Part shown: piece by piece, positions 1 to 10,590 of the stretch
How the letters are laid out: every line of letters begins with the position of its first letter
Numbering within the stretch: position 1 is the first letter of the stretch
Origin: Sipunculus nudus
Taxonomy: Eukaryota; Annelida; Sipuncula; Golfingiida; Sipunculidae
Reading direction: 5' to 3'
Assembly (NCBI GenBank): GCA_026874595.1
Contig: CM049322.1
Coordinates: 50,135,340-50,199,339, forward strand
DNA length: 64,000 bases
Made by a program: the position numbers and the translations under genes
The notes under the pieces: model-generated
Databases searched by the model: none
Seen by the model: the letters and a program-made list of their open reading frames with translations, nothing else
What the model was told of the DNA's origin: nothing

Positions 1-138
1 AATCATCTAATTGATTATCTCGTACACCACCATTCTACACAATTTATTTTTTCAATACATCTGCCTTATTTCACATGAAGGTTCTTAACTCTGAGGATTT
101 GAACATGTGACTATGATTATGGGTGACAGTTGCAGTAC

Positions 139-346
139 CTCTGTATAATGTTGCGTACTCGGTCATACTGGCCTATGCTCGAAGCAGTGTGAAGGTCAAG
201 GGCAATGGGAGCATAATCCTCCTTCCTCTCGAGGGTGCTCCATCCTGTCCACACAGAGAGACTACGATCCAGAAGCTCACTTTCTGAGGCCTCGTCAGAC
301 GCCTCATACTGGCAGTCAAATTCAGCGCCAGACATTGTTGATACAC
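139..346 (-). CDS. ANKS3: ANKS3-like N-terminal coding exon (partial gene)
   Basis: Translation from the ATG at 335-333 gives an acidic, serine-rich start followed by SDEASESELLDRSLS and ALDLHTASSIGQYDRVRN. From memory this matches the N-terminus of ankyrin repeat and SAM domain-containing protein 3 (human SDEASEPELLNRSLS, then LDLHTAASIGQY). ANKS3 links to nephrocystin/ANKS6 complexes at cilia and has six ankyrin repeats followed by a SAM domain. Here only the N-terminal linker and the first helix leading into ankyrin repeat 1 are present. Splice signals fit: the minus-strand acceptor TTTGTTTCAG ends at 347, so the exon starts at 346 with 11 nt before the ATG. The donor AG|GTACTG opens the intron at 138, splitting an Arg codon. 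The open frame running on to 117 (YCNCHP, then stop) is therefore intronic. The remaining exons lie to the left, outside the window. The 5' UTR exon should lie at higher coordinates but was not recognised. Confidence 0.82.
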
Positions 347-1535
347 CTGAAACAAAATTTATTAAAATTCTGCAATGAAATTACAATTAAATATCATAAC
401 TTGATTACAACTACACCCTGTAATAAAATTACAGATGTAACATTTCTTGTATTATAATACTAAGAATTTATATTCTTCTATCAGGAGATGCCCTGACTCA
501 CTTGGCCTGTAAAATGTAATACATGTTCCCGCTGGCTGAAAAACCTTTTATTGCAGCTTGTGATCAGATCTCCCATCACACGGCCTTGTTATTGTAATCA
601 GGTAAACGTGGACTGTGTTTACCAACACTCACAGCCATAACAAGGTGTTAAACATCATATGGGTGGTTCTGAGACCATGTACTGGAATGTTTTTACTAGG
701 AAACTTTTGTTTAAAGCAAAGCTCAACTGATAGTGTGAAAGAATTGCTTCTGATTATGTCCCTTTAATATGGGCTGCAGTATAACCATCATTTTCCTGTA
801 CAATTATGGGGATTATCAGATATTTTTACATGAAGGCAAGTGTGAGTTTTGTCTGAATTGAGGTAAAGCTTGCTACATTCCTCGAGTGAAAGATCCTGGC
901 ATTAATTTGAACCAACTGTTGTCTCAGTTTCATATTGATCATTACGAGAAACAAATTGCTAAGGGGTGGCACAGACGCCTCAACAGCCAGGCCACCCAAA
1001 CGTTGATGATTAATTAACTGAAGATATTGAGGTGGCATACTAGTCTATTCTGTGGTGACATCTTACAACCAATTTAGGAAATTAACATGGTAGGGAACAG
1101 TGATAATCTCATTCCCTTCAAATCTGCCTATATATTATGCTTAATATAAACTCAGTAAAGCGGACAACTCACTATCCCAGAAAACTGGACAAACTTTCTC
1201 ATCCCGTCTGCATATCTGCCAAATATTACAACCCTCTAAAGTGTACAGACATCGCAAGTTCTATTTTTGTTCATACATCTGAAGGTATATGGTGCTCCGA
1301 GGTCATAAGCTTGTGTGACATAAAATGGTCACAGAGGTAGCCAGGGAACCAGCCTGATATGGTGAACCATCGGGATGTTATATGTAATTATACAATCAAA
1401 ATTGTTGTTCATTTCAAGAAATTTGTAGTATCACATAGAAACCTTATTCTGTTAAGAATTGGGCAGTCTATCATATAAAAACTAAGCCTTTAAACAGCAC
1501 CTAGTCTAACATGAACTACCAGTAAATATCAGAAG
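347..1535. other. Non-coding stretch upstream of the ANKS3-like exon
   Basis: AT-rich sequence with only short chance open frames. It is probably intron or 5' flank of the ANKS3-like gene. I see no recognisable exon, tRNA or transposon end. The short frames at 826-1038 (minus) and 1137-1340 (plus) have no domain or splice context that I recognise. Confidence 0.5.
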
Positions 1536-1539
1536 TCAC

Positions 1540-1612
1540 CTGAATCGGGAATCGAACCTGCAATCTCTAGACCAGGAGAGCTTTACTAACACCTTTACTA
1601 ACTGAACCATGA
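1540..1612 (-). repeat. tRNA-derived SINE head
   Basis: On the minus strand a tRNA-like pol III promoter is visible: an A-box-like GGTTCAGTTAGTAAAGG at 1608-1592 and a B-box GGTTCGATTCC at 1558-1548, joined through AGAGATTGCAGGTTC. The same AGAGATTGCAGGTTC word recurs in the tRNA-like unit at 51806-51892, so this is a repeated family and not a functional tRNA gene. Acceptor-stem pairing is poor. Confidence 0.6.
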
Positions 1613-2090
1613 AAACGAGGTACCAGATGGGGTGATTTTTTTCATTTATAGCTCCGAGTGAAACGCCATCTATCGCGTATATGGGGACCATTTTGTATTT
1701 GAACAGCAGAATTTAGGGTGAGGTGGGGGCTACCACCCCCACATGGTTGCCCCTACACCGCCACCATAACCCAGGTTCCCCAGACCTCTCCTCGTCTAAT
1801 ATAATAAACTCCAGGTATAAGCAAAATGAAATACAGAAATTTCTCAGTAAAATTATATATATGATGCATTGGCCTTTGAAGGGAAACAATATTTCACGCG
1901 ACACCCGTTTTGACTTTGCGGACATGAAGGCCAGATTCTGAACAGCTGCCTTAATTTTTGTTTAGTGTTTGCATCGTCTGAGTGCCAAAAGAAATAACCC
2001 TTATTAAAAAAATAACCCTCAGCGGTTTGTTAACTGCCTGCCACTATAGCGTACTTTGTCTCGCAGTTCAAGGGGACAAGGTTGATTGCT
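1613..2090. other. Non-coding, includes a G/C hairpin
   Basis: No gene seen. At about 1724-1741 GTGGGGGCTACCACCCCCAC forms a tight hairpin. A related GGGGGCTGGCTGCCCCCA hairpin recurs at about 2597 and, one base altered, at about 2706. Confidence 0.4.
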
Positions 2091-3029
2091 GAGAGCAAGT
2101 ATAGAATCCGGTCTGCATCAGAGAAGGTGGAAAATTAATAAAGTATTTTGGAGTGATCCTGTTTTCTGCGTTATTTTCTATGCTGAGAGCGAGTATAGAA
2201 TCTGGTCTGCATCAGAGAAGGTGGAAAATTAATAAAGTATTTTGGAGTGATCCTGTGTTCTGTGTTATTTTCTATGTTCCGTGACCTCCATTCTCTCACC
2301 TTGGTCGTATGTGCAATCTGAAACATGAGATAAACACGTGAAATATTAGTACAATGAGGACATGCAAAGATGTGATGACACAACGGGATTGGAACCACCA
2401 ACCCCATGCCCAGAAATCATCTGCGTAACTAACTGTGCCATGAAGGCAAGTTGCAAGCAAGTGAAAAGCCAGGATATTTAAGTCTATTCAAACTATTGTG
2501 AATGAATAACTCTGAAAATGTCCACCAGGTGTCACTTTGTTTCAGGGGTGGATTCTCAAAGGTGAATAATGCTAAATGTAATGGCGTGTTTCATTTGGGG
2601 GCTGGCTGCCCCCACACCCCCACTAAAAATCTGAAATGGTAAATGAGAATGTGAAGCAAAATAAAAAGCAGAAATGTGTGGTAAAAGACAGTAGGAATAG
2701 ATGAAATGGGGGCTGGCTGTCCCCACACCCCAGCTAAAGTCACCCCGTTTGGATTATTGTGTATGATGTCAGCATAGTTTGTGCACAAGGGAACACAACA
2801 TGGAGATACATAAACAGTGATGGATGGATACGTTACGTCGTTAGTTGAAGTTGAGGTGACAAGAAACAGCAAGTATATGAAGTTCACATTTTAAGGACAG
2901 GACTGATTACATTTAAGTTTAAGTTGTTGATATTCTTTGATGGCTTATGGCGATTATTATATGGTTTCAGCCAGTTTAGTCCCATTCTTGTCAGATGCAA
3001 ATGCAGACCGGATTCTATACTCGTGCCAA
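2091..3029. mobile_element. Decayed Merlin-like MITE with a 94-bp direct duplication
   Basis: Left end GAGAGCAAGTATAGAATCCG at 2091 is duplicated at 2185 as GAGAGCGAGTATAGAATCTG. The whole 94-bp block 2087-2180 is tandemly repeated at 2181-2275. The inverted right end, read from 3029, is GGCACGAGTATAGAATCCGG. These ends match the Merlin-type termini found at 5691 and 51193 (GGAGC.A.TATAGAA.CCGG). Flanking octamers (GATTGCTG and AATCGCTC) agree at only 5 of 8 positions, so the target duplication is uncertain. The interior holds a tRNA-like SINE head and no coding potential. Confidence 0.5.
2375..2455 (-). repeat. tRNA-derived SINE head
   Basis: Minus-strand A-box-like GGCACAGTTAGTTACGC (about 2440-2424) and B-box GGTTCCAATCC (2396-2386), with an intervening pseudo-anticodon region. 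It lacks a clean acceptor stem, so it is called tRNA-derived and not a tRNA gene. Confidence 0.5.
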
Positions 3030-4079
3030 TCGCTCATGTATTTGTATACCATAACCCTTGAAATACACCAAATATACGTGAAGCATGTGCATACAAATGC
3101 TTGGAGGGCGCAAGACAAATGATGAGCAGGGTTGGCAGTTTTATCCGCAGTCGGATTAATCCACTGGATAAATCGGGATTAATCCAGATCGGATAAAACA
3201 GGTTTTATCAGTTTTATCTGAAGTTTGGGAATATACTGTCTGTGAAGAAGATATTTTTTATATTAAGTTTAGCTTTTCACTGCAAAAAAACCCTAGTTCT
3301 TATATGGAACATTTATGTCTAGTAAACTGAATTATTATGTGACCAACTGACCATATATTTATACATAAAACTCATTGTTTTGTCACCGATAGTCATGCCA
3401 CAATTAAAATAATAATTTTGAAACTTGAAATTATTTATCTTCTTTAGAGAGGTCAGTTAGAGTATGACATTAAAACATCATCACCTTTTTTTGTACATTT
3501 CACTATAAAAAAGCTAAACAACTGCAGTTCACACATGTTCAGTCAAACTCCACAATCAGTGGTACTATAGAATATCATATATTCACAGAAAAGCATCTAT
3601 TCTTACATCTGAGAGAGATGTACATAATCCAGTCATTTATTGCATAAATGACTTAAGATATACAGTGACATCAGTCACTATATCAATAATTTTGTAGGGA
3701 AGACCTTTCAAGAAGCAGATGATAAAATACTTGTAAAGCTATCTTGCCCAAGTAGGTTTCTCTGAATGTGGGGTAGTAGTGTGATTCCTTGACTCTTTTG
3801 CGACTGGTAAGGCATGTTTACACAAGCAGCAACAGTGGGCTACCTTTTGACAACCATTAAGTCATGACAGCCTGAGAGGACATACCTCCATTGGATCAAA
3901 GTCATTCAGGCATCCTCCTCCACAGAGTCTCTATAATTAGTTGTTGATAATTGGGCTGCAAACATCACTCTATAAGTCTGCCCTGTGACAATGAGTAAAT
4001 ATTTGATGGCTATTGAGGATAATGCTATAGATAAAGGTGATACATCCTATTGAGAAATTGACTACCAGCCAGTAAAGTA

Positions 4080-5473
4080 CCGTAAAATCTCCACTTAAAA
4101 CCGCACTTCCGATTAAAACCGCACCCAGACTTCGCCGAAATTCCAGGTGAGACATCGCGAGGGTCTCAAATACTAAGAACCCCCCTTTAAAACCGCACCA
4201 ACTTTCGCTACTGAATGATTTAACAAAAGACACAATCAAGCTATCATCTAGAAATGAACACGCGTAGGTTGCGACTCGGCCATTTCTGTCCACTTTTAAA
4301 TTCCTTGGGCATTTTATTTAAACACATCATAACACTTGTTCAGGGTCACTCAAGCAAGAAGTTTGGGAAGACGTAAGGGCCGATGTACCTCTGCCTGTTT
4401 ATACAGATTTTATATTCCGTGCCGTATTCTTGTTTGCTACCGATTTGTCATTATATTTTGAAAAAAAAATATATTCTGCTGATCCATTTCAAGTCACTGT
4501 ATATTTTAATTCTAAAAATTTTTGATGAAAATTCCATTTTCTGGAATTACTCGGAAGATTCAAATCATTTTCATACCGGTTACTTCGGTATTATCATCGT
4601 CACATCGTACGTTGACATCGCTCCATGTCACAATTTGCTGGCGCGTTTGAAAACATCGCTGGTCAATTTAACTAAATATCAAAGTAACTGAAGTTACCTT
4701 GTCGAGATACGCACGTATAGGAAACATGACGCTTGATAACGAGTGATTTTAAGGTAAAATTAAAGTGGCCAGTCGGGGTAAGCAAGTTTTTTTCCTGAAG
4801 AAAGTTTCCGTGTGGGGAGTCATTTTGTCAAGGCAGTGTTCACGCAAGGCACGCTGGGACGAAATAGGTGGCTGTTCTGTTTACCACCCACCGCGTACAG
4901 CCGTTCAAAATATTCTTAGCAGAATACCAGGGCGTTTCAGCACATGGCGGCACTCAAACTTGATTTTAAAACGATCGTCTGCCATTGTGTGACTCTTTAC
5001 GATGTCAGCTTTTTATTCATTTTACGTTTTAAACAAATAATCATTGCTAAATAATGGCGCAAATGGGTTTAAAGTAGGCTTTTATTTCATTTTGCTTGAC
5101 CATGCCCAACGAAGTGGGCCGCTGTGTGTTACAGCAGGGTTGTTGTAAACGTATTATTTGGCGACAATTACCAAAATTTTATAACGAGTTATATATCACA
5201 CTAAAACTAATCAGCAATATTTAATTTATAAATAACAAATAATCGTAAATAATACTTTTATACACGGCTCCCATGCATGCGAGACTGCTGCTAAGAACGG
5301 CCTACGAAAGTTGCAATATTATCGCCCACTCGCCGGCCCCAAAACGATGTCTGTTAGGAAGATATTCAGGAAACCCTTCTAGTATAAACCGCACAGTGTT
5401 TTCAGGAAATCAACCTGATTTCAAGATTTTGAATTTCTTGATTAAACCGCGGTTTTAAGTGGAGATTTTACGG
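4080..5473. mobile_element. 1.39-kb TIR element with TA target duplication (Tc1/mariner-Tigger-like)
   Basis: Perfect 25-bp inverted termini begin CCGTAAAATCTCCACTTAAA at 4080 and run inward from 5473. They are flanked by TA at 4078-4079 and 5474-5475. The opposite palindrome arm holds the empty site: the flanks join directly at a single TA (52906-52907). The subterminal word TAAAACCGCAC recurs just inside both ends. TA duplication and AAAATCTCC-type ends suggest the Tc1/mariner-pogo (Tigger) group. No intact transposase is visible, so the copy is non-autonomous. Frames at 3970-4293 (minus) and 4383-4691 (plus) are unrecognised. An internal block (about 4560-4960) resembles 16320-16680 inside another element. 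Confidence 0.88.
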
Positions 5474-5690
5474 TAACATAGAAGACAAAGTGATAGCTCC
5501 TCATTCTGGTGTGTGTTGAGCATCAGCTAATAGTAGATGCTGACAACAGTGAAACATGAACTGGAGGAAATTGCCAATTGCATATAAAAACTTATATATT
5601 GTTAATAAATTAATAAACCTTCTAAACTTATTCATCCAGATTATCATTTATGTTAATTTAATTATATCTTACAAGATGATTCTAAGTTTG

Positions 5691-5910
5691 GGAGCAAGTA
5701 TAGAATCCAGTCTACATGCATGGACGAGTTAATGGGTGTATATGGACGGACGTAATGATGTTTAGGATTCATGTAATGGAGAAGTAAGAGGCATTTTGAT
5801 GTCATATCATCAGGCATGTCATGGCTTATGTTGATTACTACTTATATGAGACGATCCTGTCAGTTTAGACCCATCTTGGAAATAAAGACTGTATTCTATA
5901 TATTGGGGCC
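5691..5910. mobile_element. 220-bp Merlin-like MITE (left-arm copy)
   Basis: Ends read inward are GGAGCAAGTATAGAATCCAG and GGCCCCAATATATAGAATAC. The flanking 8-bp duplication TAAGTTTG is perfect at 5683-5690 and 5911-5918. An 8-bp duplication and GGAGC...TATAGAA...CC ends agree with the transposase-bearing element at 38969-51193. It has no coding capacity. It predates the inverted duplication because the right arm carries it too (52469-52688). Confidence 0.85.
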
Positions 5911-6009
5911 TAAGTTTGATCCAGTTTAATCCTGTATAATCCGGATAAAACCCAGTTTTATCCATTGTCCTGGATTTAACAAGTTTTATCCGGATAAAAC
6001 CCAACCCTG

Positions 6010-6408
6010 CCAGATGAGGTGCATGAGATGATCTGGGGGGGGGGGGGGGGGGGGGGGGCCAAGGCCAAAAGAGGTATACGCTCATCAAGCAGCTACAGGT
6101 TGCTGCGGTCAAGACCTCAGCCCTGTGCGCTCCTTAAGCATGTTCTCTGAGCCAACAGTCGCAGTGCCACGCCAAGCCAAGCAAGGAGCCATAGAGGGCG
6201 CCATGGCACTTCATCCCAAGCCGTTGTCCTTTTCGGAAAGCTACAGCATCCACAGCCACAAAGCCCGAAGCAACCTACATTCCCTTCACCGATCCCAGCA
6301 GTGGGAGACCCAGCCATGTCGCTCGAGAGCCGAACTCGATCTTTTGAACGACATTATTTCGAGATTCATAGCCCTTGTACTTGCGTTTTCGGCCATTTAG
6401 ACCTTATT
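6010..6408. other. GC-richer block conserved in both arms, preceded by a poly-G tract
   Basis: After a G homopolymer (about 6037-6058) comes a block of balanced composition, unlike its AT-rich surroundings, mirrored at about 51203-51303 and 52053-52330. Forward translation of 6125-6400 includes EPTVAVPRQAKQGAIEGAMA and SFSESYSIHSHKA. The right-arm copy keeps most of that peptide but then stops. I do not recognise it. It could be a captured exon or simply part of a repeat. No splice consensus was assigned with confidence. Confidence 0.35.
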
Positions 6409-7244
6409 AACCAGCTTTCCGGTTATGCAAGTTTTGCAAGTTTTTTCGTCATCGGCGGGGGGGGGGGGTTATTATTATATTCTGGGATCAGATCTCAGTA
6501 TATTCAAGTCAAGAATCATTTTCTACACACAACAGTTGGGTGTGCATGCAATTTCAGCGTCATGCACTTACCGTGTTATTACTGTTAAGCGCTTGTTCTA
6601 GTTATACACAGATATGTCCCTAGTTCTGGGGTATGTCGATGTGATCCATATAGATTTCTATTGTTGACATGTGTACGCCAGGTTTATGTACATGTATGTG
6701 AATGTGGCGATGATGGCTATTAAAACTCAGAAGGATCGCTGAAAATACGGAGAGTATATGCCAGCTGTCAAATGCAGGCAGTAAATAATATTTGGAAGTC
6801 GAAGGTCGGAACCTGTCTTATTTTTCAAATGTTCAAAATACCGTAATAGACAAACCCATGCATTTTAACTTAAAGTTGATTTTTTATACAAATTGGTGAT
6901 GTGATATTGTTATTTTATAAGTGATGTGATATTGTATGTAAAAATGATAATAATAATAATAATAATAATACTTTTAATTACTTTGAAGTGTAAAATCCAT
7001 GATGAAACATGTTTTAAAACGTTGTTACATAACCAGAATACAATCAGCCATTATTATACGTACAATTATAAGAATATTAAAGGATTGGCTTAAAAATTAC
7101 ATTCACAAGGTTTCAATATTAAATGAGTCATCTAAAAATCAATATTTCAATTATCTACTAAAGCTGTCAAAATTCCACTAAAATGTTCAAACATTTTTCA
7201 TAAAAAAATATTCCAAGTACAAATATGTTTTTAGTTTACCCTTA

Positions 7245-8130
7245 AATTATGAGAGACTGCATGATGGCGTCTCCTAGAGTGTCTGGTAGGTCTTTCCGTC
7301 TTAGGGCAAACAACACCGAATGTCTGATTTCGGGAAAACAACACTGAATGGCCGATTATGTACATAGGAAGATTTGGTAAAGTGCACGACCAGTAAGTTT
7401 TAGCTCCTCAGCGAGAATTCTTGATGGGGTGTAAGAGTGATTAAGGTTCTGCAGGTAATGAGGAGCTAATTATTTGTTGCCTTACTCTCAAGAAGTAAAT
7501 CTTTAAATTTTACCCTCTGCATATAACGGGCAACCAATGCAGATAATACGAAATTGGTGTAATGTGATCTGATTTTCAAGCACCCATAATGATTCTTGTC
7601 GCAGCATCCTGTAAACGTTGCAGTTGATTTATTAATGATGAGGTAATTCCACACAAGAGTGATTTATAATAATCTAATTTTGAAGTTATAAAAGGATAGA
7701 CTATTAATTTGCTCCAAAGACTCACAAACTTTCTTATTTTACTGATATTACGAATATATATGTATGAAGCCTTACAGAATACCATTACATTGGATTCCAT
7801 GGGTGCATGTCAATAAAAAAATAACACCAACATTTCTTACTTTCGATAATGGTGTAATTTGATTTAAGCCAATGCATGTGAAGTATTGGTAATCCAATTT
7901 CTCTTAACAAATTTTTTTTGTGCCATTAACATGGCTTCTCCTTTGTCATAATTCTTTTTCATTTGATGCTGACTTATCACTTTTGTACAATCGAAACAAT
8001 GCGAATGGAAAGTATGAAATAGGGTGGTAGCTATTTTTTTTTAAAATTTCTGCATCTAAATTACATTTTTAATCAGAGGATTTACCAATGCTATCCTGTA
8101 ATCCTCTGGAAACTTCCCACTAGCTAACGA
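7245..8130 (-). pseudogene. Decayed non-LTR retrotransposon (CR1/L2/Jockey-type) RT remnant, left arm
   Basis: On the minus strand a broken reverse-transcriptase reading is visible in several frames. It begins with SGKFPEDYRIALVNPLIKN (about 8125-8065), the usual fingers motif of CR1/L2/Jockey-clade LINEs. The C-terminal thumb region follows: CKASYIYIRNISKIRKF, then FITSKLDYYKSLLCGITSSL and LQRLQDAATRIIMGA (7800-7576). In a shifted frame it continues as RSHYTNFVLSALVARYMQRV, equivalent to the HITPILYYLHWLPV block. The catalytic palm region is missing, so this is an internally deleted, frameshifted, dead copy. It matches 37243-38115 in the opposite arm. Confidence 0.75.
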
Positions 8131-8210
8131 CCTGTAAATGATTACATTTACCAATGAACAAAGCAATTATACACCCCACAGGCAATTTCACATTTGGGGT
8201 GTAACACAGT

Positions 8211-8531
8211 CTAAGGGGCCTTGATTATCACGTTCGCGTTTGTCATTTGATCAGCAGCCGTGTTCTCGTGTGTAGTGCTCATGCAGGAGTAAACAGGATT
8301 TTGTGTGATTATATGGACTCTGGTGATCATCGATACATTTTTCTCTTTTAGTACATCAGCCAGAGGGTTCACCAGTACCAAACAGGTGACAATTGCTATC
8401 AATATTTTTTTCGAAAGGTTTAGTGTGTAGGTTTTAAAAATGCCTGATATCAGTATGAAAGTTGTTGCTTTCTGTAAAACATCAGCCTGTTTGAAATGCA
8501 CTTGCACGGAAATTGCAATTTTGCGGTACAT
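8211..8531 (-). CDS. 106-residue open frame conserved between the arms, function unknown
   Basis: The frame starts MYRKIAISVQ and contains one hydrophobic stretch (around residues 41-58, KILIAIVTCLVLV) that could span a membrane. The copy in the other arm (36840-37160) is also open over its full length. The two proteins differ at 8 of 106 positions. Of about 10 nucleotide changes only one is silent, which argues against selection for the protein. It lies just upstream (in its own sense) of the LINE remnant on the same strand, so it may be a scrap of that LINE or a chance frame. I do not recognise it. Confidence 0.2.
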   Translation of the reverse strand: MYRKIAISVQVHFKQADVLQKATTFILISGIFKTYTLNLSKKILIAIVTCLVLVNPLADVLKEKNVSMITRVHIITQNPVYSCMSTTHENTAADQMTNANVIIKAP

Positions 8532-8540
8532 ACTGTAAAA

Positions 8541-9246
8541 AAATAATATATATTATTTAGTTATTATATCCTATATGATGGCTGTTTTGATGCCAGTTGA
8601 TAGTAGACATCTTTATCTTTCTTCTGTGAGTTATTCATGTCAAATTCAAAAGATATGAACACTTTTCCTAACCCTCTAACATGGTAATTTGTAAAATTTT
8701 AGCTAATTTATTAAAAAGAACACACACACAAGGTGTACGTAATTCTGATATGACAAACCGTGATCAGTTTGGTTTTATGAAATGATTAATGAAGTCTGAA
8801 GTCTTTCACTAAAAATAAAAATAAATAAACATGTCTGACACCTAACTTCAACTTGTGGATTTTGCCGTGGTCACAGAAAGGTGTTATTCCGTTTTTAAGT
8901 TAGCCGATACATGTCCAATTGTAGCCTTGACAGACACGACTCAGTTAGGGCCCCCTACTGAGTCGTGACACAAGCCAAATTTAGAACCGCCCTGCAAGTC
9001 CACGCCACGCTTTATAAACGTATCTCCGCATACAGTCAGCAGGCCGACCGCAGGCAGAAATCTCCCATACATGCAGAACAATATACGAATATATTGGGTT
9101 ATAACGGAATATTTCACACACATGTTAGGTGTCGTTGGAGAGATAAGAAACTTATTAAAAGGTCTAGTGGGTTTATTTGAAGTGACACGATACTTGTCAG
9201 CAATGAGGCGTTGTCAAAAATGACGAAAATATTTGCATCCTCATGG
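8541..9246. other. Arm B non-coding segment
   Basis: Mirrored by 34520-34752 plus 36352-36830 in the other arm. It includes a short inverted word GACTCAGTTAGGGCCCCCTA / CTGAGTCGTG at about 8939-8968. CGTAT at 9019-9023 is the empty target of the 34753-36351 element. No gene recognised. Confidence 0.45.
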
Positions 9247-10590
9247 GGCCTTATAATGCGATCCTCAGAGTTAGATGTCCAGGCACTCTGGCAGCCAATA
9301 ATCTTGGCCATAATGTCAGAGGGCCGATCTGGCGCTAGTCCCATTGCCACCAACTGTCAGCGGAAACAGTTAATGGGTGGATGTTTTGGGTACTTTTGTG
9401 TCGCATACCCACGCACTTATCGAACCCTGACTGGTTAATCATCCCATTAATTCCACATGACTGCTATCGGGGGCCGATATATAGTCTAAAACTCGGATGT
9501 CGCAAGCCGAATGTCAGACATGACATGTATGCAGGCACGGGTATACTAGGCTAGTAGTTGAAATATATGTTTTTGTATGTCTCCGGTTGAAAAAGTGCGA
9601 CAATTCATTTTAAGCAGTATATTTTTATTTGTAAGTTTTTGTTTATTGGTGCCTAAGTCGTTTGTTATATCGTACAAAATAGGCTGCCGTATCTGCACTT
9701 CTGGCCAAATTCGCTTTCTTACACAAAATATACAAGAGCCTTCTGCTGAGAGAGGGCTAATTGCCAAATATTTCCTACAAAAGTAACATATAAATTCAAG
9801 GAAAGAGCAGTAAATGTACCTACAACATTTTGCTTGGATTGCACCATAAATAAATATATATTGCAGTTTGCCTTTGTGTCAGGACTAACTGTGAAGCAGA
9901 GCTGTATGTTATTCATTCTGAGTTGCCTCCGTTTTATACTGTTAACATATCTGACATGAGAGAGATTTCTATATAAATACCACTTGCTGTAACGGAACCT
10001 AGATGTTTATTTGAACCGTGGGGCAAACAGAGTTTTAACATGAATTTATACCAGTTTGCTGTATTGCCAGTAAGTTCTATGACTCATACTGTTCCGGTTT
10101 TTTGTTAATACAAAGTCTAGTAAATGCTAGTCTTGCTCAAATTAATAAAATCTGCTGTTGAAGTTGAACAAATCTAATTTAATTCTAACCTGCTTTGACT
10201 CAGGAGTTCAGGGATATGTCTCAAACAAAACCTTATCAGTCCAGTGTCAACTTACTTTACTGGATTGGAAGACATACAAGGTTCCCCTTGGGCTATGTAC
10301 TTACACCATATAGAGTGCCATTAAGATCCTTTTTTAGTTTAATCTTTAAAATGCAATTTTTCACTAAACGGTCAAAGCAGCTTGTGTCCCTGTCATTCCT
10401 CCGGTTTGACGGAGATCATGTTAACCACTGACTGTTTTACTGGCCGAACAATTATAATATCAATGGGGTTTATGGTTTTGCCCTTATAAGAGAATACCAT
10501 CTCTCGCTTAGTAGGATATAATTGTAACTGTTAGATCACAAAATAGAGATAAATATTCTAAAAAAGTTTCGTTTTCATATTATTTTCTTT
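9247..10590. other. Left-arm-specific indel, content unknown
   Basis: In the right arm the flanks join directly (GGGGCC then TTATTTAAATATTTC near 34520), so about 1.34 kb is either inserted here or deleted there. Ends are near TTA on both sides, which would fit a 3-bp duplication, but the termini are not inverted repeats. No domain was recognised in the short frames at 9211-9438, 9577-9786 and 10195-10431. Confidence 0.5.

Larger units (their letters stand above)
3127..6009. mobile_element. Element with CAGGGTTGG termini, interrupted by later insertions
   Basis: The left end CAGGGTTGGCAGTTTTATCC at 3127 is mirrored by a right end whose reverse complement reads CAGGGTTGGGTTTTATCCGG (to 6009). 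Subterminal GGATAAAAC / GTTTTATCC words repeat in both orientations near each end. CAGGG-type termini recall hAT elements, but a clean 8-bp target duplication is not seen (ATGATGAG versus CAGATGAG). Within it sit the TA element (4080-5473) and a Merlin-like MITE (5691-5910). The right palindrome arm has the inner end at about 52369, but the outer end is lost where a molluscan-type repeat begins at 53670. No transposase was recognised. Confidence 0.5.
3284..6416. repeat. Palindrome arm segment A (left)
   Basis: Reverse-complement match to 51194-53669. For example TAGTTCTTATATGGAACATT at 3294 pairs with the sequence near 53655, and the block around 6060-6400 pairs with 52330-51200. Left-specific: the TA element at 4080-5473. 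Right-specific: the MITE at 51304-52048. Small substitutions are scattered throughout, so the copies are not identical. Confidence 0.9.

Noticed and set aside
9247-10590. TIR transposon in the left arm
   Set aside because: A possible TTA duplication exists but the ends are not inverted repeats, and a deletion in the other arm is equally possible.
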